Shown here piece by piece: positions 25,781 through 35,556 of a stretch of DNA of 64,000 nucleotides. A program made the translations under genes and the position numbers. How positions within the stretch are numbered: the first letter of the stretch is position 1; every line of letters starts with the position of its first letter. The notes beneath the pieces were generated by a model. The model made no database searches. It was not told where the DNA came from and worked only from the letters and a program-made list of their open reading frames with translations. This stretch comes from Streptomyces sp. SCSIO 30461 (GTDB taxonomy: Bacteria; Actinomycetota; Actinomycetes; Streptomycetales; Streptomycetaceae): positions 5,472,001-5,536,000 of the forward strand of contig NZ_CP146101.1 in NCBI RefSeq assembly GCF_037023745.1, read 5' to 3'.

Positions 25781-27194
25781 TGCCGAGCAGTTGCTCGACC
25801 GGCCCGATCGCGAAGTAGACCACGAACAGCGCCGACACGGTCCACAGCAGCCAGTGCACTTCACGCGCCTTGCCCAGCACGATCTTGATGACCACGTAGG
25901 AGAGGAACCCGGCTCCGATTCCATTGGTGATGGAGTAGGTGAAGGGCATGATGGCGATCGTCAGGAAGGCGGGGATGGCGACCTCGTAGCGCGGCCAGTC
26001 GATGTGCCGCACCTGGGTCATCAGCAGGAAACCCACCACGACCAGGGCGGGGGCGGCGGCCTGGGCCGGGACGACCGTCGCCAACGGGGTGAAGAGCAGC
26101 GCGAAGCCGAAGAGGGCGCCGGTGACGACGGAGGCGAACCCGGTACGGGCGCCCTCGCCGACGCCGGCGGCCGACTCGATGTAGCAGGTGGCGGACGAGG
26201 AGGAGGCCACACCGCCCGCGACCGCCGCGGCGCCGTCGATCAGCAGTACCCGCCCGAGGTTGGGGACGTCACCGTTCTCGTCCAGCAGCCCCGCCTCGTT
26301 GGTGACTCCGACGATCGTGCCCATGCTGTCGAAGAAGTCGCTCAACAGCAGGGTGAACACCAGCAGGACGATGGTCACCGCCCCGGCCTCGCCGAAGGCA
26401 CCGAAGAGGCTGAACTGGCCGATGAGCTGGAAGTCAGGAGCGGCGATGATGTTCGAGGGGACGTCGGGGACGGTCAGTCCCCAGGCGTTGCGGTCGATCT
26501 CGGCCAGCAGGTCGATGACGATCGCTACCAGTGTCATCACCACGATCGAGATGAGAATCGCGCCGCGCACCCCGCGGGCCATCAGCGCGCAGGTGAACAG
26601 CAGGCCCAGGCAGAAGACGAGCACCGGCCAGCCGGAGAGCTGCCCCGTGGAGCCGAGTTGCACGGGCACGAGGCCGGTCTCTCCCGGGATACGGCTGACG
26701 AATCCGGCGTCGATGAAGCCGATGAACGCGATGAACAGCCCGATGCCGACGCTGATCGCCTGCTTGAGCGGCTGCGGGATGGCATGCATCACGGACTCGC
26801 GCAGTCCGGTGACGACCAGCACACAGATGACGATGCCTTCCAGGACCACCAGGCCCATGGCATCGGCCCAACTCATCAATGGGGCGAGCTGAAAGGCGAC
26901 CACGGCGTTCAGCCCGAGACCGGCGGCGATGGCGATCGGCAGATTGCCGCCGAGGCCCAGGATCGCGGTCATCACGGCGGCGACCAGCGTCGTCGAAGTC
27001 ACCAGCGCCGGGCCGGAGAGCGTATGACCGTACTTGTCCTCGACGCCGCCCAGGATGATCGGGTTGAGCACGAGGATGTAGGCCATCGTGAAGAAGGTGG
27101 CGAAGCCACCGCGTACTTCCCGGGCGACGGTCGATCCCCGTGCGCCGATCCGGAAGTACCGGTCGAGGACGTGGTGATGCTGCGAAGTCGGCAT
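25773..27194 (-). CDS. NCS2-family purine permease (AzgA-like)
   Basis: Proton-coupled importer, probably for adenine, guanine or hypoxanthine, of 473 residues with about 12 to 14 membrane helices. AzgA-type marks are GGFATFFTMAYILVLNP at the start, GNLPIAIAAGLGLNAVVAF, the LSDFFDSMGTIVGV helix and the SSSATCYIESAAGVGEGART motif. ATG 27194 (MPTSQHHHVLD) was chosen because GAGGAG lies 5 bases upstream; longer in-frame starts at 27209 and 27245 lack this. No purine regulator or enzyme gene is adjacent. Confidence 0.93.
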   Translation of the reverse strand: MPTSQHHHVLDRYFRIGARGSTVAREVRGGFATFFTMAYILVLNPIILGGVEDKYGHTLSGPALVTSTTLVAAVMTAILGLGGNLPIAIAAGLGLNAVVAFQLAPLMSWADAMGLVVLEGIVICVLVVTGLRESVMHAIPQPLKQAISVGIGLFIAFIGFIDAGFVSRIPGETGLVPVQLGSTGQLSGWPVLVFCLGLLFTCALMARGVRGAILISIVVMTLVAIVIDLLAEIDRNAWGLTVPDVPSNIIAAPDFQLIGQFSLFGAFGEAGAVTIVLLVFTLLLSDFFDSMGTIVGVTNEAGLLDENGDVPNLGRVLLIDGAAAVAGGVASSSSATCYIESAAGVGEGARTGFASVVTGALFGFALLFTPLATVVPAQAAAPALVVVGFLLMTQVRHIDWPRYEVAIPAFLTIAIMPFTYSITNGIGAGFLSYVVIKIVLGKAREVHWLLWTVSALFVVYFAIGPVEQLLGIN

Positions 27195-27729
27195 GGCTCT
27201 CCTCGGCATGGCGGCACCGCGGATGCGCTGGTTCCGGTGGGGCATCGTTCGATGCGCGGGACCTGCTCAGACCGGGGCCGTGTGACATCACCTGCCATCT
27301 AAGGCTTCCACCGGCACGGATCTGGGGCGGCTTCCCCATCCGGGCAGGCCATTCACCCTGCCGACATGCCCGCATGAACAAGCCGACGGTTCCTTCAGCG
27401 TCGCGACACGGCGCTGCATCCCACCGGAGTGGTCGTCTGCGGATTCGGTACCACCACGATGTGGCTGGTCTCGGATATCCGGGTGAAGTCACCGACCGGT
27501 TCCGACTTGCCGACGGCCCCTACGTGGGTCGACTCCGCCAGGTGGGTGCGGCCGCGCGCTCGATGCGCGACACACCGTCGGTGCCGTCGGTGCCGCCGGT
27601 GCCGCAGCCGACGGCGAGAAAGGCCCATCCGATCGGCGCACCGGCCGCCGGTGAGCCGAGCGCACGCTGAGACCGCCGCCCGCAGAAACCGGATGACGGG
27701 CGGGGCAGGCCGCGGGCATCATTCCCGTC
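27195..27729. other. Long gap with no convincing gene
   Basis: The 535 bases upstream of the permease contain the permease promoter and only low-complexity Arg/Pro-rich frames. A run of near-repeats (GTGCCGTCG/GTGCCGCCG) lies at about 27579-27605. Overlapping frames on both strands show no family features or placed ribosome binding sites. Confidence 0.4.
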
Positions 27730-27960
27730 ATGCCGAGACCTTCTGGATTCCACTACGAGCAGCGCGGTGACGGCACCGTCGCCATCACCCACCACGGCCG
27801 CTCCGCCGCAACACTGCGCGGAGCGCGGGCCGACAGGTTCCTGGCCGAGGTCGAGTCGGGGGACGCACAGCTCGTGATGGCCCGCTGGACCGGGGCGTAC
27901 CGGTTCGGGAACGAGCGCCAGGCCCGCCAGCATCCGAGAAACCGTTCCGGTCGGCGGTAG
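27730..27960 (+). CDS. Conserved small hypothetical protein of Streptomyces type
   Basis: A 76-residue basic protein with the pattern FHYEQRGDGTVAITHHGR, LRGARADRFLAEVESGD, ARWTGAYRFGNERQA and a tail HPRNRSGRR. I recall very similar short proteins in many Streptomyces genomes, so it is probably real although no function is known. It is monocistronic, and palindromes follow its stop. Confidence 0.7.
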   Translation: MPRPSGFHYEQRGDGTVAITHHGRSAATLRGARADRFLAEVESGDAQLVMARWTGAYRFGNERQARQHPRNRSGRR

Positions 27961-27968
27961 ACCACCGG

Positions 27969-27992
27969 TTCGGCCGAACCTTTTCGGCCGAA
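27969..27992. promoter_or_regulatory. Tandem TTCGGCCGAA palindromes upstream of the TerD gene
   Basis: Two perfect 10-bp palindromes, TTCGGCCGAA at 27969-27978 and 27983-27992, are separated by CCTT. They lie 9 bases after the previous stop and about 42 bases before the TerD start. They could be a paired operator or a weak terminator. Confidence 0.45.
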
Positions 27993-28033
27993 GGTAAGGG
28001 AACGGCAAAGGCGTCTCACTCGTTACCCCCGGC

Positions 28034-29215
28034 ATGACAGCTATGACCCCCGGCTCGAACATCCCCCTGGCCGCCGCGCGCGTGGCGGTCGACGTCACCG
28101 CCCCCGTACGGCTCGACGTCTCGGGCCTGCTGCTCACGGCCGACGGCAAGGTGCGTTCCGACGACGATTTCATCTTCTACAACCAGCCATCGGGGCCCGG
28201 TGTGACCTACCGATCGGGCGGGGGCGCGGCGCCCGACGCGATCATCGTGGACACGGCGGCCGTCCCGGCAGGGATCGAGAAGATCGTCGTCACCGCGAGC
28301 CCGGACGCCGCGGGCCAGACCTTCCAGGGCATCGAGCCCACGGCCACGATCAGGGACGCCGATGGCGACTCCGTACTGGCCACCTTCACCCCGCCCCGGT
28401 TGGGCACCGAGACCGCGCTGGTGATCGTGGAGATCTATCTGCGGGGCGGCGCCTGGAAGGCCCGCGCCGTGGGCCAGGGGTATGCGAACGGCCTGGCGGG
28501 CATCGCCACCGACTTCGGGGTGTCGGTCGACGAGGAGCCGGCCGCCGCGCCCGTTGCGGAACCGGCGGCGCCCGTGGCCGCAGCGGCTCCGGTGGCGCCC
28601 GCCTCCGCTCCCGTGGCCGCGCCCGCGGCCACGGGAGGGAAGATCAACCTGGACAAGGGCCGGGTAGACCTCCAGAAGAACCAGACGGTGTCCCTGGTCA
28701 AGGGCGGTCGTCCGCTCCTCTCCCAGGTCAAGATGGGCCTCGGCTGGGAGCCGGCCTTCCGCGGCAAGGACATCGATCTGGACGCGTCGGTGATCGCCTA
28801 CGGCCCCCAGCGCAACCACCTGGACAGCTGCTACTTCGGCAAGCTCTCCATCCTGAACGGCGCGATCAAGCACTCGGGTGACAATCTCACCGGTGAGGGC
28901 GCGGGCGACGACGAGGTGATCGTAGTGGACCTGGGCAGGCTCCCGGCCGATGCCACCGGCCTGGTCTTCACGGTCAACTCCTTCACGGGCCAGAAGTTCA
29001 CCGAAGTGGCGAAGGCGTACTGCCGACTGCTCGATGCCGCGACCGGCGAGGAACTGGTCAGGTTCGACCTGACCAGTGCGGAGCCGCAGACCGGTGTCAT
29101 GATGGCCAAGCTCATCCGGCAGTTCTCCGGTGAGTGGGAGATGACCGCGATGGGCGAGTTCGTGAAGTCACGCACGGTCCGGGGCATGGTCAAGCCAGCA
29201 GCACAGGCGCTCTGA
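28034..29215 (+). CDS. Double TerD-domain protein (tellurite/stress family)
   Basis: The 393-residue protein has two TerD domains joined by an Ala/Pro-rich linker (about residues 170-205). Domain 1 shows LDVSGLLLTADGKVRSDDDFIFYNQP. Domain 2 is the fuller one, with LVKGGRPLLSQVKMGLGWEP, IDLDASVIAYG, the metal-site segment HSGDNLTGEGAGDDEVIVVDL and SFTGQKFTEVAKAYCRLLD. TerD domains bind calcium and act in general stress or tellurite response complexes. No other ter genes are adjacent. There is no clear ribosome binding site before the ATG. Confidence 0.9.
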   Translation: MTAMTPGSNIPLAAARVAVDVTAPVRLDVSGLLLTADGKVRSDDDFIFYNQPSGPGVTYRSGGGAAPDAIIVDTAAVPAGIEKIVVTASPDAAGQTFQGIEPTATIRDADGDSVLATFTPPRLGTETALVIVEIYLRGGAWKARAVGQGYANGLAGIATDFGVSVDEEPAAAPVAEPAAPVAAAAPVAPASAPVAAPAATGGKINLDKGRVDLQKNQTVSLVKGGRPLLSQVKMGLGWEPAFRGKDIDLDASVIAYGPQRNHLDSCYFGKLSILNGAIKHSGDNLTGEGAGDDEVIVVDLGRLPADATGLVFTVNSFTGQKFTEVAKAYCRLLDAATGEELVRFDLTSAEPQTGVMMAKLIRQFSGEWEMTAMGEFVKSRTVRGMVKPAAQAL

Positions 29216-29396
29216 CGATCCGAGTACCGCGACCATCCGGCCCCGGTCGCCGCTCGCGCGATGGCCGGGGCCGAGTGCCGACACTTCCCCCGGGCAGGGC
29301 GGGCACGTCTCACCGGTGAGTGCCCGAGCGCCTGCTCCAGCGGGCACGCCCGGCGCGACGGCGGAACGTGCCGGTGCGCGGCCGGTCGACTTCCGC

Positions 29397-29419
29397 TCCC
29401 CGGGCCGGCGCCCCGGGGA
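29397..29419. terminator. Weak GC hairpin between terD-like gene and converging gene
   Basis: The arms TCCCCGGG and CCCCGGGGA around a short GC loop can form an 8-bp stem. It sits in the 257-base convergent gap, otherwise empty of features. Confidence 0.35.
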
Positions 29420-29472
29420 CTCCCACCGATGGGCGGGCGCTGGGCGGCGAAATGGAAGCCCCCTCATTCCCC

Positions 29473-31038
29473 TCAGACACCCGGCCGGGAACGAGCCTTG
29501 AACGCGGCCTTACGCGCCTCCTTGCCCGTCTTGCGATCCGGGTGCAGTCGTCCCATCGCCTGCAGCACCTCAGCCGTCGCGGGATGCTCCACGCGCCATG
29601 CCTCCTCGAAGAACCCGCTGTGCTGCCCGACGAGACCGGCCACGAGTCCGCTCAGTTCGTCCGACTCCCCCTCGGCGTCGAGCTGCGCCGCAATCGTGTC
29701 GATCGCCAGCCAGAGGACCATGGACTGCGGAGGCACCGGGACATCGGCGGTGCCGTGCTCCGCGAGCCACACCCGGGCGAGCCCGCCCAACTCAGGGTCG
29801 TCGAGCACCTCCCGTACGGCGGACTCGGCGTCCGCGCCTGCCAGGGACAGCGCCTGCTGGCAGTGCAGGCGCCGCAGCGGCGCGCCGCTGTCCGTGCCGC
29901 GTGCCGCGTGGAGCAGTTCGGTGGCCGCGGCGCCCGGGCCGCGGCGGGACAGCCATTCGGCGATCTCCGCCCGGGCCGCCTGCTCGGAGTAGCACGCCAC
30001 CCCGTCGAACAGCGTGTCCGCGCCCTGGGCAGCGAGGTCGCCGATGGCCGGGGCCGGGACGCCCGCCTCCAGCAGTCGCGCCCTGATTCCGTAGAACCCG
30101 AGCGGTGTGAGCGTCACCAGCCCGTAGCGCGAGACGTCGTCATCCGAGCGGTCGGACGACCGGCCGGTCTGGGAGGGGGCGGCACCGCTCTCCTGCTCCA
30201 GCATCAACTCCCCGTCAACAGGCCGGTACCGCACCAGCCCGATCGCCTCAAGCAGCCGGAACTGGTCGTCGAGTCGCATCATCGCTTCCGACACCTGCTC
30301 CAGGATGTCGTCGGTGGGCTCCCCCATGTCGTCGGGCACGATCATCGACGCCGCGAGTGCCGGGAGCGGTACCGGCTTCGCGTCGCTCCCCGCGAACGCC
30401 GTGTAGGCACCGGCGGTTCCGACGAGGCTGCCGTCGACAGCGCCGCCTGCCGCCCTCTCGGTGAGAGTCAGCAGATACAGGCTGCCGAACACTCCGTCGA
30501 GAAACTCGGACTCCGCCTCCGGATCCCAGTCCAGGGCGTCCAGGTCGATCTCGCCGTGTTCGTCGACGACCGCCGACAGGTCGTCCAGCAGCGGCGCGAT
30601 GGCATCGGCGCGAACCGACTCGAAGGCGTCCTGCCAGAGAGCCAGCACATCCCTGGGGCTGCCGCCCGTGACCAGCGGCAGACTGCCGCCCGCTGTGACG
30701 GATCCCGCCGTCTCGCCACCACCGTAGGCGTCGTCGGTTCCGTCGTCGGGCACGACGACCTCGGCCAGTCCGGTGTCCACGGCAACCCGCCAGGCCGCGC
30801 TGGCGTCGGCGGTCCCCTCTTCGTCGGCAGCGAACCCCAAGGCCTCGGCCGCATCCGGAAGCTGTTCGTCCACCAGCATGCCGCCCGCGTCGACCCTCGT
30901 CCCGGGACCCGCCCAGCGGGCGAGACGCACGGCTCGTGACAGCAACGGGGTACTCAGTGCGTCCCTGGCCAACTCCGCCTCCGGGCGCAGCCTCACCGGA
31001 GGCACTGCGGGGCTTACGGCGGGGCGGTCTGCTGACAT
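29473..31038 (-). CDS. Large hypothetical protein, unknown function
   Basis: The 521-residue acidic soluble protein has no signal peptide or membrane segment and no catalytic motif I can recognise. The N-terminal segment LLSRAVRLARWAGPGTRVDAGGMLVDEQLPDAAEALGF is of a kind I recall from other Streptomyces proteins of unknown role. A central part resembles a winged-helix-like stretch (DDQFRLLEAIGLVRYRPVDGEL, VSRYGLVTLTPLGFYGIRARL). The C terminus is alpha-helical and repeat-like. ATG 31038 has GAGGAG 8 bases upstream. Confidence 0.75.
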   Translation of the reverse strand: MSADRPAVSPAVPPVRLRPEAELARDALSTPLLSRAVRLARWAGPGTRVDAGGMLVDEQLPDAAEALGFAADEEGTADASAAWRVAVDTGLAEVVVPDDGTDDAYGGGETAGSVTAGGSLPLVTGGSPRDVLALWQDAFESVRADAIAPLLDDLSAVVDEHGEIDLDALDWDPEAESEFLDGVFGSLYLLTLTERAAGGAVDGSLVGTAGAYTAFAGSDAKPVPLPALAASMIVPDDMGEPTDDILEQVSEAMMRLDDQFRLLEAIGLVRYRPVDGELMLEQESGAAPSQTGRSSDRSDDDVSRYGLVTLTPLGFYGIRARLLEAGVPAPAIGDLAAQGADTLFDGVACYSEQAARAEIAEWLSRRGPGAAATELLHAARGTDSGAPLRRLHCQQALSLAGADAESAVREVLDDPELGGLARVWLAEHGTADVPVPPQSMVLWLAIDTIAAQLDAEGESDELSGLVAGLVGQHSGFFEEAWRVEHPATAEVLQAMGRLHPDRKTGKEARKAAFKARSRPGV

Positions 31039-31241
31039 CTGGCGATTCTCCTCGGCAAGCGCGTACCGGCTCTGGCGGCGCCCCCAGCGTAGACGCATTT
31101 CACCCCATGCCGACCGGTTCATACACCCGTCAAACGCCGTACACCAGGAAGCCCTTGACAAATGACATGTCCACCCAGGACATTGACGCGCGTAGAACCA
31201 GCAACACCACCCTCACACCCTCATTTTCCGGAGTTTTCCCG

Positions 31242-33092
31242 ATGCCTTCGATCCCGAGATCAGCCGCCGTCGCGTCCGTCATGGCCTCCGCCCTGGCCGC
31301 CGGGCTCCTCGCCGGTTCCTCCTCGGCCGCCGCCGATGCCGACATCACGGCCGACACCGCCGGCGTACGCATTCACGACATCCAGGGCAGTACCCGCACC
31401 AGCCCGCTCGTCGGCCAGCAGGTGAAGGATGTCGAGGGCATCGTCATCGGCGTGCGCACCTACGGCTCTTCCCGCGGCTTCTGGATCCAGGACACGCAGG
31501 CGGACGGCAACCCGGCCACCAGCGAGGGCCTGTTCGTGTTCACCAGCTCCACGCCGACCGTCGCCGTCGGCGACTCGGTAAAGGTCTCCGGCACGGTCGG
31601 CGAGTACGTCCCGGGCGGTCTGAACTCGGGCAACCAGTCGATCACCCAGATCTCCAAGCCCACCATCACGGTGGTGTCCTCGGGCAACGCGCTGCCGGCC
31701 CCGACCACCATCACCGCCAGGACCGTCCCGTCGGCCTACGCGCCCCAGGGCGACCCGGCGGCCGCGAACAGCATCAACGGCCTGGCGCTGGAGCCCGGCA
31801 CCTACGCCCTGGACTACTACGAGTCGCTCGAGGGCACCAACGTGAGCATCGGCACCTCGCGTGTCGTCGGCGCCACCGACCCGTACTCCGAGCTCTGGGT
31901 CACCGTGAAGCCCCGAGAGAACGCCACCGTGCGGGGCGGCACCCGCTACGGCTCGTACAAGTCCCAGAACACCGGCCGGCTCCAGATCCAGTCCCTGGTG
32001 CCGACCTCCCAGCAGGCGTTCCCCAAGGCGAACGTGGGCGATGTGCTCTCCGGCACGACCGAGGGCCCGCTGGACTTCAACCAGTTCGGCGGCTACACCA
32101 TCACCGCCCGCACCATGGGCACGGTCACCGACAACGAGCTGGAGCGCGAGGCCACCCGCCCGCAGCGCCGCGGTGAGCTGGCGATCGCCACCTACAACGT
32201 GGAGAACCTGGACCCGTCCGACCCCCAGGAGAAGTTCGACGCACTGGCCAAGGCCGTGGTCGCGAACCTCGCCTCCCCGGACATCCTCACCCTGGAGGAG
32301 ATCCAGGACAACACCGGCGCCAAGAACGACGGTGTGGTCGCCGCCGACCAGACGATCAAGAAGTTCACCGACGCGATCGTGGCGGCCGGAGGCCCGGCCT
32401 ACGACTACCGCACGGTCGACCCGGAGAACAACAAGGACGGTGGCCAGCCGGGCGGCAACATCCGCCAGGTCTTCCTCTTCAACCCGGAGCGGGTCTCCTT
32501 CACCGACCGTGCCGGTGGCGACGCGACCACCGCGACCGCGGTCGCCAAGGAAGGCCGCAAGGCCGCGCTCACCCTCTCCCCCGGCCGCATCGACCCCGCG
32601 AACGCCGCCTGGGAAGCCAGCCGCAAGCCGCTCGTGGGCGAGTTCGTCTTCCGCGGCCGGACGGTGTTCGTCATCGCCAACCACTTCGGTTCGAAGGGCG
32701 GTGACGAGAGCCTGACCTCTCAGCACCAGCCGCCGGCCCGCTCCTCCGAGACCGAGCGCCTGGAGCAGGCCAAGGCCGTCAACGCCTTCGTCAAGGACAT
32801 CCTGAAGGCACAGCGCAACGCGCACGTCGTGACCCTCGGCGACATCAACGACTTCGAGTTCTCGGGCACCACCAAGGCGCTGTCCGACGGCGGTGTGCTG
32901 TACTCGGGCATCAAGTCCCTGCCGCGCGCCGAGCGTTACTCGTACGTCTACCAGGGCAACAGCCAGGTGCTGGACCAGATCCTGGTCAGCCCGTCGATCT
33001 GCGACTTCGACTACGACAGCGTGCACATCAACGCGGAGTTCGCCGACCAGAACAGCGACCACGACCCGCAGGTGCTGCGCTTCCGCCCGTAG
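31242..33092 (+). CDS. Secreted ExeM/NucH-family extracellular endonuclease
   Basis: The 616-residue exported nuclease has a signal peptide in residues 1-32 (AAVASVMASALAAGLLAG, cleavage near SSAAADA). An OB-fold-like region (about 45-170) contains IVIGVRTYGSSRGFWIQD. The endonuclease/exonuclease/phosphatase domain runs from about residue 305: ATYNVENLD, the catalytic Glu in TLEEIQDN, FVIANHFGSKGGD, TLGDINDFEF and the terminal NSDHDPQV. It probably degrades extracellular DNA for phosphate or nutrient recovery. ATG 31242 follows GGAG; no sortase or membrane anchor is present. An 18-bp hairpin ends the gene. Confidence 0.92.
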   Translation: MPSIPRSAAVASVMASALAAGLLAGSSSAAADADITADTAGVRIHDIQGSTRTSPLVGQQVKDVEGIVIGVRTYGSSRGFWIQDTQADGNPATSEGLFVFTSSTPTVAVGDSVKVSGTVGEYVPGGLNSGNQSITQISKPTITVVSSGNALPAPTTITARTVPSAYAPQGDPAAANSINGLALEPGTYALDYYESLEGTNVSIGTSRVVGATDPYSELWVTVKPRENATVRGGTRYGSYKSQNTGRLQIQSLVPTSQQAFPKANVGDVLSGTTEGPLDFNQFGGYTITARTMGTVTDNELEREATRPQRRGELAIATYNVENLDPSDPQEKFDALAKAVVANLASPDILTLEEIQDNTGAKNDGVVAADQTIKKFTDAIVAAGGPAYDYRTVDPENNKDGGQPGGNIRQVFLFNPERVSFTDRAGGDATTATAVAKEGRKAALTLSPGRIDPANAAWEASRKPLVGEFVFRGRTVFVIANHFGSKGGDESLTSQHQPPARSSETERLEQAKAVNAFVKDILKAQRNAHVVTLGDINDFEFSGTTKALSDGGVLYSGIKSLPRAERYSYVYQGNSQVLDQILVSPSICDFDYDSVHINAEFADQNSDHDPQVLRFRP

Positions 33093-33111
33093 CACCCGGC
33101 CAATGACGACC

Positions 33112-33150
33112 GCCGCACGCCCGTGCTCGCACCGAGCACGGGCGTGCGGC
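33112..33150 (+). terminator. Terminator after the extracellular nuclease
   Basis: A perfect 18-bp stem (33112-33129 with 33133-33150) has a 3-base loop, 19 bases past the stop codon. Stem stability is high and there is no T tract. Confidence 0.8.
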
Positions 33151-33366
33151 GCGTCCCGCACCCGCCCCGTCGCGCCGGACAGGCTCCGTACCACCCTCGG
33201 AACCAGGGTGTGCGATGCGCATCATGACCTCGTCCTGCCCGGCGACCGAACGCCCGCACACCCTCCTGGCACGTACTCGCCGCACCTGTTTGTCAACCGG
33301 ACCTAACCCTTGAACCGAAGCAGATCTAAGTAGACCTACGCGGTGCGACCGGCGGACACTGCGGAC

Positions 33367-34287
33367 ATGACGACGCCTCACCTGCCCGCATCCCCTTTCG
33401 GGCGCGCTCTCTGCGCCATGATCACGCCCTTCACCGCCGATGGCGCCCCGGACCTCGCCGGAGCACGCAAGCTCGCCGGGCACCTGGTGGCCGAGGGCTG
33501 TGACGGGTTGGTGCTGAACGGGACCACAGGCGAATCCCCCACCACCACGGACGCCGAGAAGACCGCGCTCGTCGGCGCGATCCGCGAGGAGATCGGGGAC
33601 TCGGCGAGCATCGTGGCGGGTGTCGGAAGCGCGAGCACCCTGCACACCGTCGAGCTGGCCCGCTCGGCCGAAGTCGCCGGCGCCGACGGCCTGCTGGTCG
33701 TCACCCCCTACTACAGCCGTCCGCCGCAGGCCGCCGTGGAGGCGCACTTCCGGCAGGTCGCGGACTCGGTCGGTATCCCGCTGATGCTCTACGACATCCC
33801 GGTCCGCACCGGCACCAAGATCGCCCCCGAGACGATGCTGCGGCTCGCGGACCATCCGCGGATCGTGGCCGTGAAGGACTGCGCCTACGACCTGCTCGGC
33901 AGCGGCAAGGTACTGGCCCGCACCACGTCCCTCGCCTACTACGCGGGATGCGAGGAACTGCATCTGCCGCTGTACGCGATCGGCGGCACGGGTTTCGTCA
34001 GCACGGTCGCGAACGTCGCCGCGGCCCCGCTGCGAGCGGTGCTCGACGCCCATGACGCGGGCCGCCCGGCCGAGGCCGCCCGCCTCCACCGGCTCACCCT
34101 GCCGCTCGCCGAGCTGATGATGGCCTCGGGCCTGCCGGGCACGGTCACCGCGAAGGCCCTGCTGGCCGAACTGGGCCTGCCCGCGGGGGCGGTACGGGCA
34201 CCGCTGCAGCCCGCCGACCGGGAGACGGTCGACGGGCTGCTGGCGGCGTACGACGAACTGCGAGGCGCAATCCGTCCCGCCGCGTGA
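33367..34287 (+). CDS. dapA: 4-hydroxy-tetrahydrodipicolinate synthase DapA
   Basis: Class I aldolase condensing pyruvate with aspartate semialdehyde, the first step of the diaminopimelate/lysine branch. The 306-residue protein has GTTGESPTTT (pyruvate carboxylate site), the catalytic Tyr in LMLYDIPVRTG and the Schiff-base Lys in IVAVKDCAYD. It is somewhat divergent from a housekeeping DapA at the C terminus, so another N-acetylneuraminate-lyase-family reaction is possible. ATG 33367 is preferred over GTG 33343. It converges on dapD with a 15-base gap. Confidence 0.85.
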   Translation: MTTPHLPASPFGRALCAMITPFTADGAPDLAGARKLAGHLVAEGCDGLVLNGTTGESPTTTDAEKTALVGAIREEIGDSASIVAGVGSASTLHTVELARSAEVAGADGLLVVTPYYSRPPQAAVEAHFRQVADSVGIPLMLYDIPVRTGTKIAPETMLRLADHPRIVAVKDCAYDLLGSGKVLARTTSLAYYAGCEELHLPLYAIGGTGFVSTVANVAAAPLRAVLDAHDAGRPAEAARLHRLTLPLAELMMASGLPGTVTAKALLAELGLPAGAVRAPLQPADRETVDGLLAAYDELRGAIRPAA

Positions 34288-34302
34288 TCCGACGGCGGAC
34301 CC

Positions 34303-35304
34303 TCAGTTGTGGCTGTGCAGCACCTCGTTGAGGCCGCCCCACACCGCGTTGTTCGGGCGGGCCTCGACGGCTCCGGTGACCGAGTTGCGGCGGAAGAGGA
34401 TGTTCGAGGCGCCGGAGAGCTCGCGGGCCTTGACGACCTGGCCGTCCGGCATGGTGATCCGCGTACCGGCGGTCACGTACAGACCGGCTTCGACGACACA
34501 CTCGTCGCCGAGCGCGATCCCGACACCCGCCTCGGCGCCGACGAGGCAGCGCTCGCCGATCGCGATGATGACGTTGCCGCCGCCCGAGAGGGTGCCCATG
34601 GTGGAGGCGCCGCCGCCGATGTCAGAGCCGTTGCCCACCACCACACCGGCGGAGATCCGGCCTTCGACCATGGAGGTGCCGAGCGTGCCGGCGTTGAAGT
34701 TGACAAAGCCCTCGTGCATCACGGTGGTGCCCTCGGCGAGGTGCGCACCGAGTCGGACACGGTCGGCATCGGCGATCCGGACGCCCTTGGGCACGACGTA
34801 GTCCGTCATCCGCGGGAACTTGTCGATCGAGGTCACCTGGAGGTGCAGGCCCTCCGCGCGTGCGTTGAGCCGGACCTTCTCGATGTCGTCGACCGCGACC
34901 GGCCCCAGCGAGGTCCACGCGACGTTGGAGAGGAGCCCGAAGACACCGTCGAGGTTCTGGCCGTGCGGCTTCACCAGGCGGTGCGAGAGCAGGTGCAGCC
35001 GGAGATAGGCGTCATGGGCGTCCAGCGGCTTGTCGTCCAGGGAAGCGATGACCGTGCGGACGGCGATGATCTCGACCCCGCGGCGCGCGTCCACGCCGAC
35101 GGCCTTGGCTGCGCCCGAACCCAGAAGGGTGACCGCCTGGTCGGCGGAGAGGCGTTCGGTACCGGCCGGACCGGCTTCGGCTGAGAGCTCGGGGGCAGGG
35201 AACCAGGTGTCGAGCACGCTGCCGTCGCCGGCGATGGTGGCGAGGCCGGCGGCGACGGCGCCGGTGGTGCGGGGTGCGGTGGTGCTGTCGGGCGAGTCAG
35301 TCAT
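34303..35304 (-). CDS. dapD: Tetrahydrodipicolinate N-succinyltransferase DapD
   Basis: Transfers succinyl from succinyl-CoA to tetrahydrodipicolinate in the succinylase route to diaminopimelate. The 333-residue product has the actinobacterial length. The C-terminal left-handed beta-helix hexapeptide repeats are clear ([29 protein letters not shown] cut into hexads, then [14 protein letters not shown]). Substrate residues are expected in [10 protein letters not shown] and [12 protein letters not shown]. It lies next to dapA but on the opposite strand. Confidence 0.94.
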   Translation of the reverse strand: MTDSPDSTTAPRTTGAVAAGLATIAGDGSVLDTWFPAPELSAEAGPAGTERLSADQAVTLLGSGAAKAVGVDARRGVEIIAVRTVIASLDDKPLDAHDAYLRLHLLSHRLVKPHGQNLDGVFGLLSNVAWTSLGPVAVDDIEKVRLNARAEGLHLQVTSIDKFPRMTDYVVPKGVRIADADRVRLGAHLAEGTTVMHEGFVNFNAGTLGTSMVEGRISAGVVVGNGSDIGGGASTMGTLSGGGNVIIAIGERCLVGAEAGVGIALGDECVVEAGLYVTAGTRITMPDGQVVKARELSGASNILFRRNSVTGAVEARPNNAVWGGLNEVLHSHN

Positions 35305-35556
35305 ACGCAGAACCTAACCGGCGGGGCAGGGCGGGTGCGAACCGGTCTCAGGTGCCGATCCGCCGCACGGTCCGGTACGACACACCTCTCCGCCGCACGG
35401 GCCCGGGTGCGGCGTGGTCCGACCGACCCCGTCAGGTTCAGGCCATGCGGGTCATACCCGCTCCGTATCTGCTGTCGGTCGGGTCACCCCGTTGTTACCC
35501 GTACCTCCCGAGCGGTTCACGAGGACTGCCGGGAGAGGGACGCGCACCACGCGCCG

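Noticed and set aside
27246..27729. Overlapping open frames on both strands
   Set aside because: Arg/Pro-rich, repetitive composition, no placed ribosome binding sites and no family resemblance.
33367..35304. dapA-dapD as one operon
   Set aside because: The genes are convergent with separate ends, so they cannot share a message despite their shared pathway.
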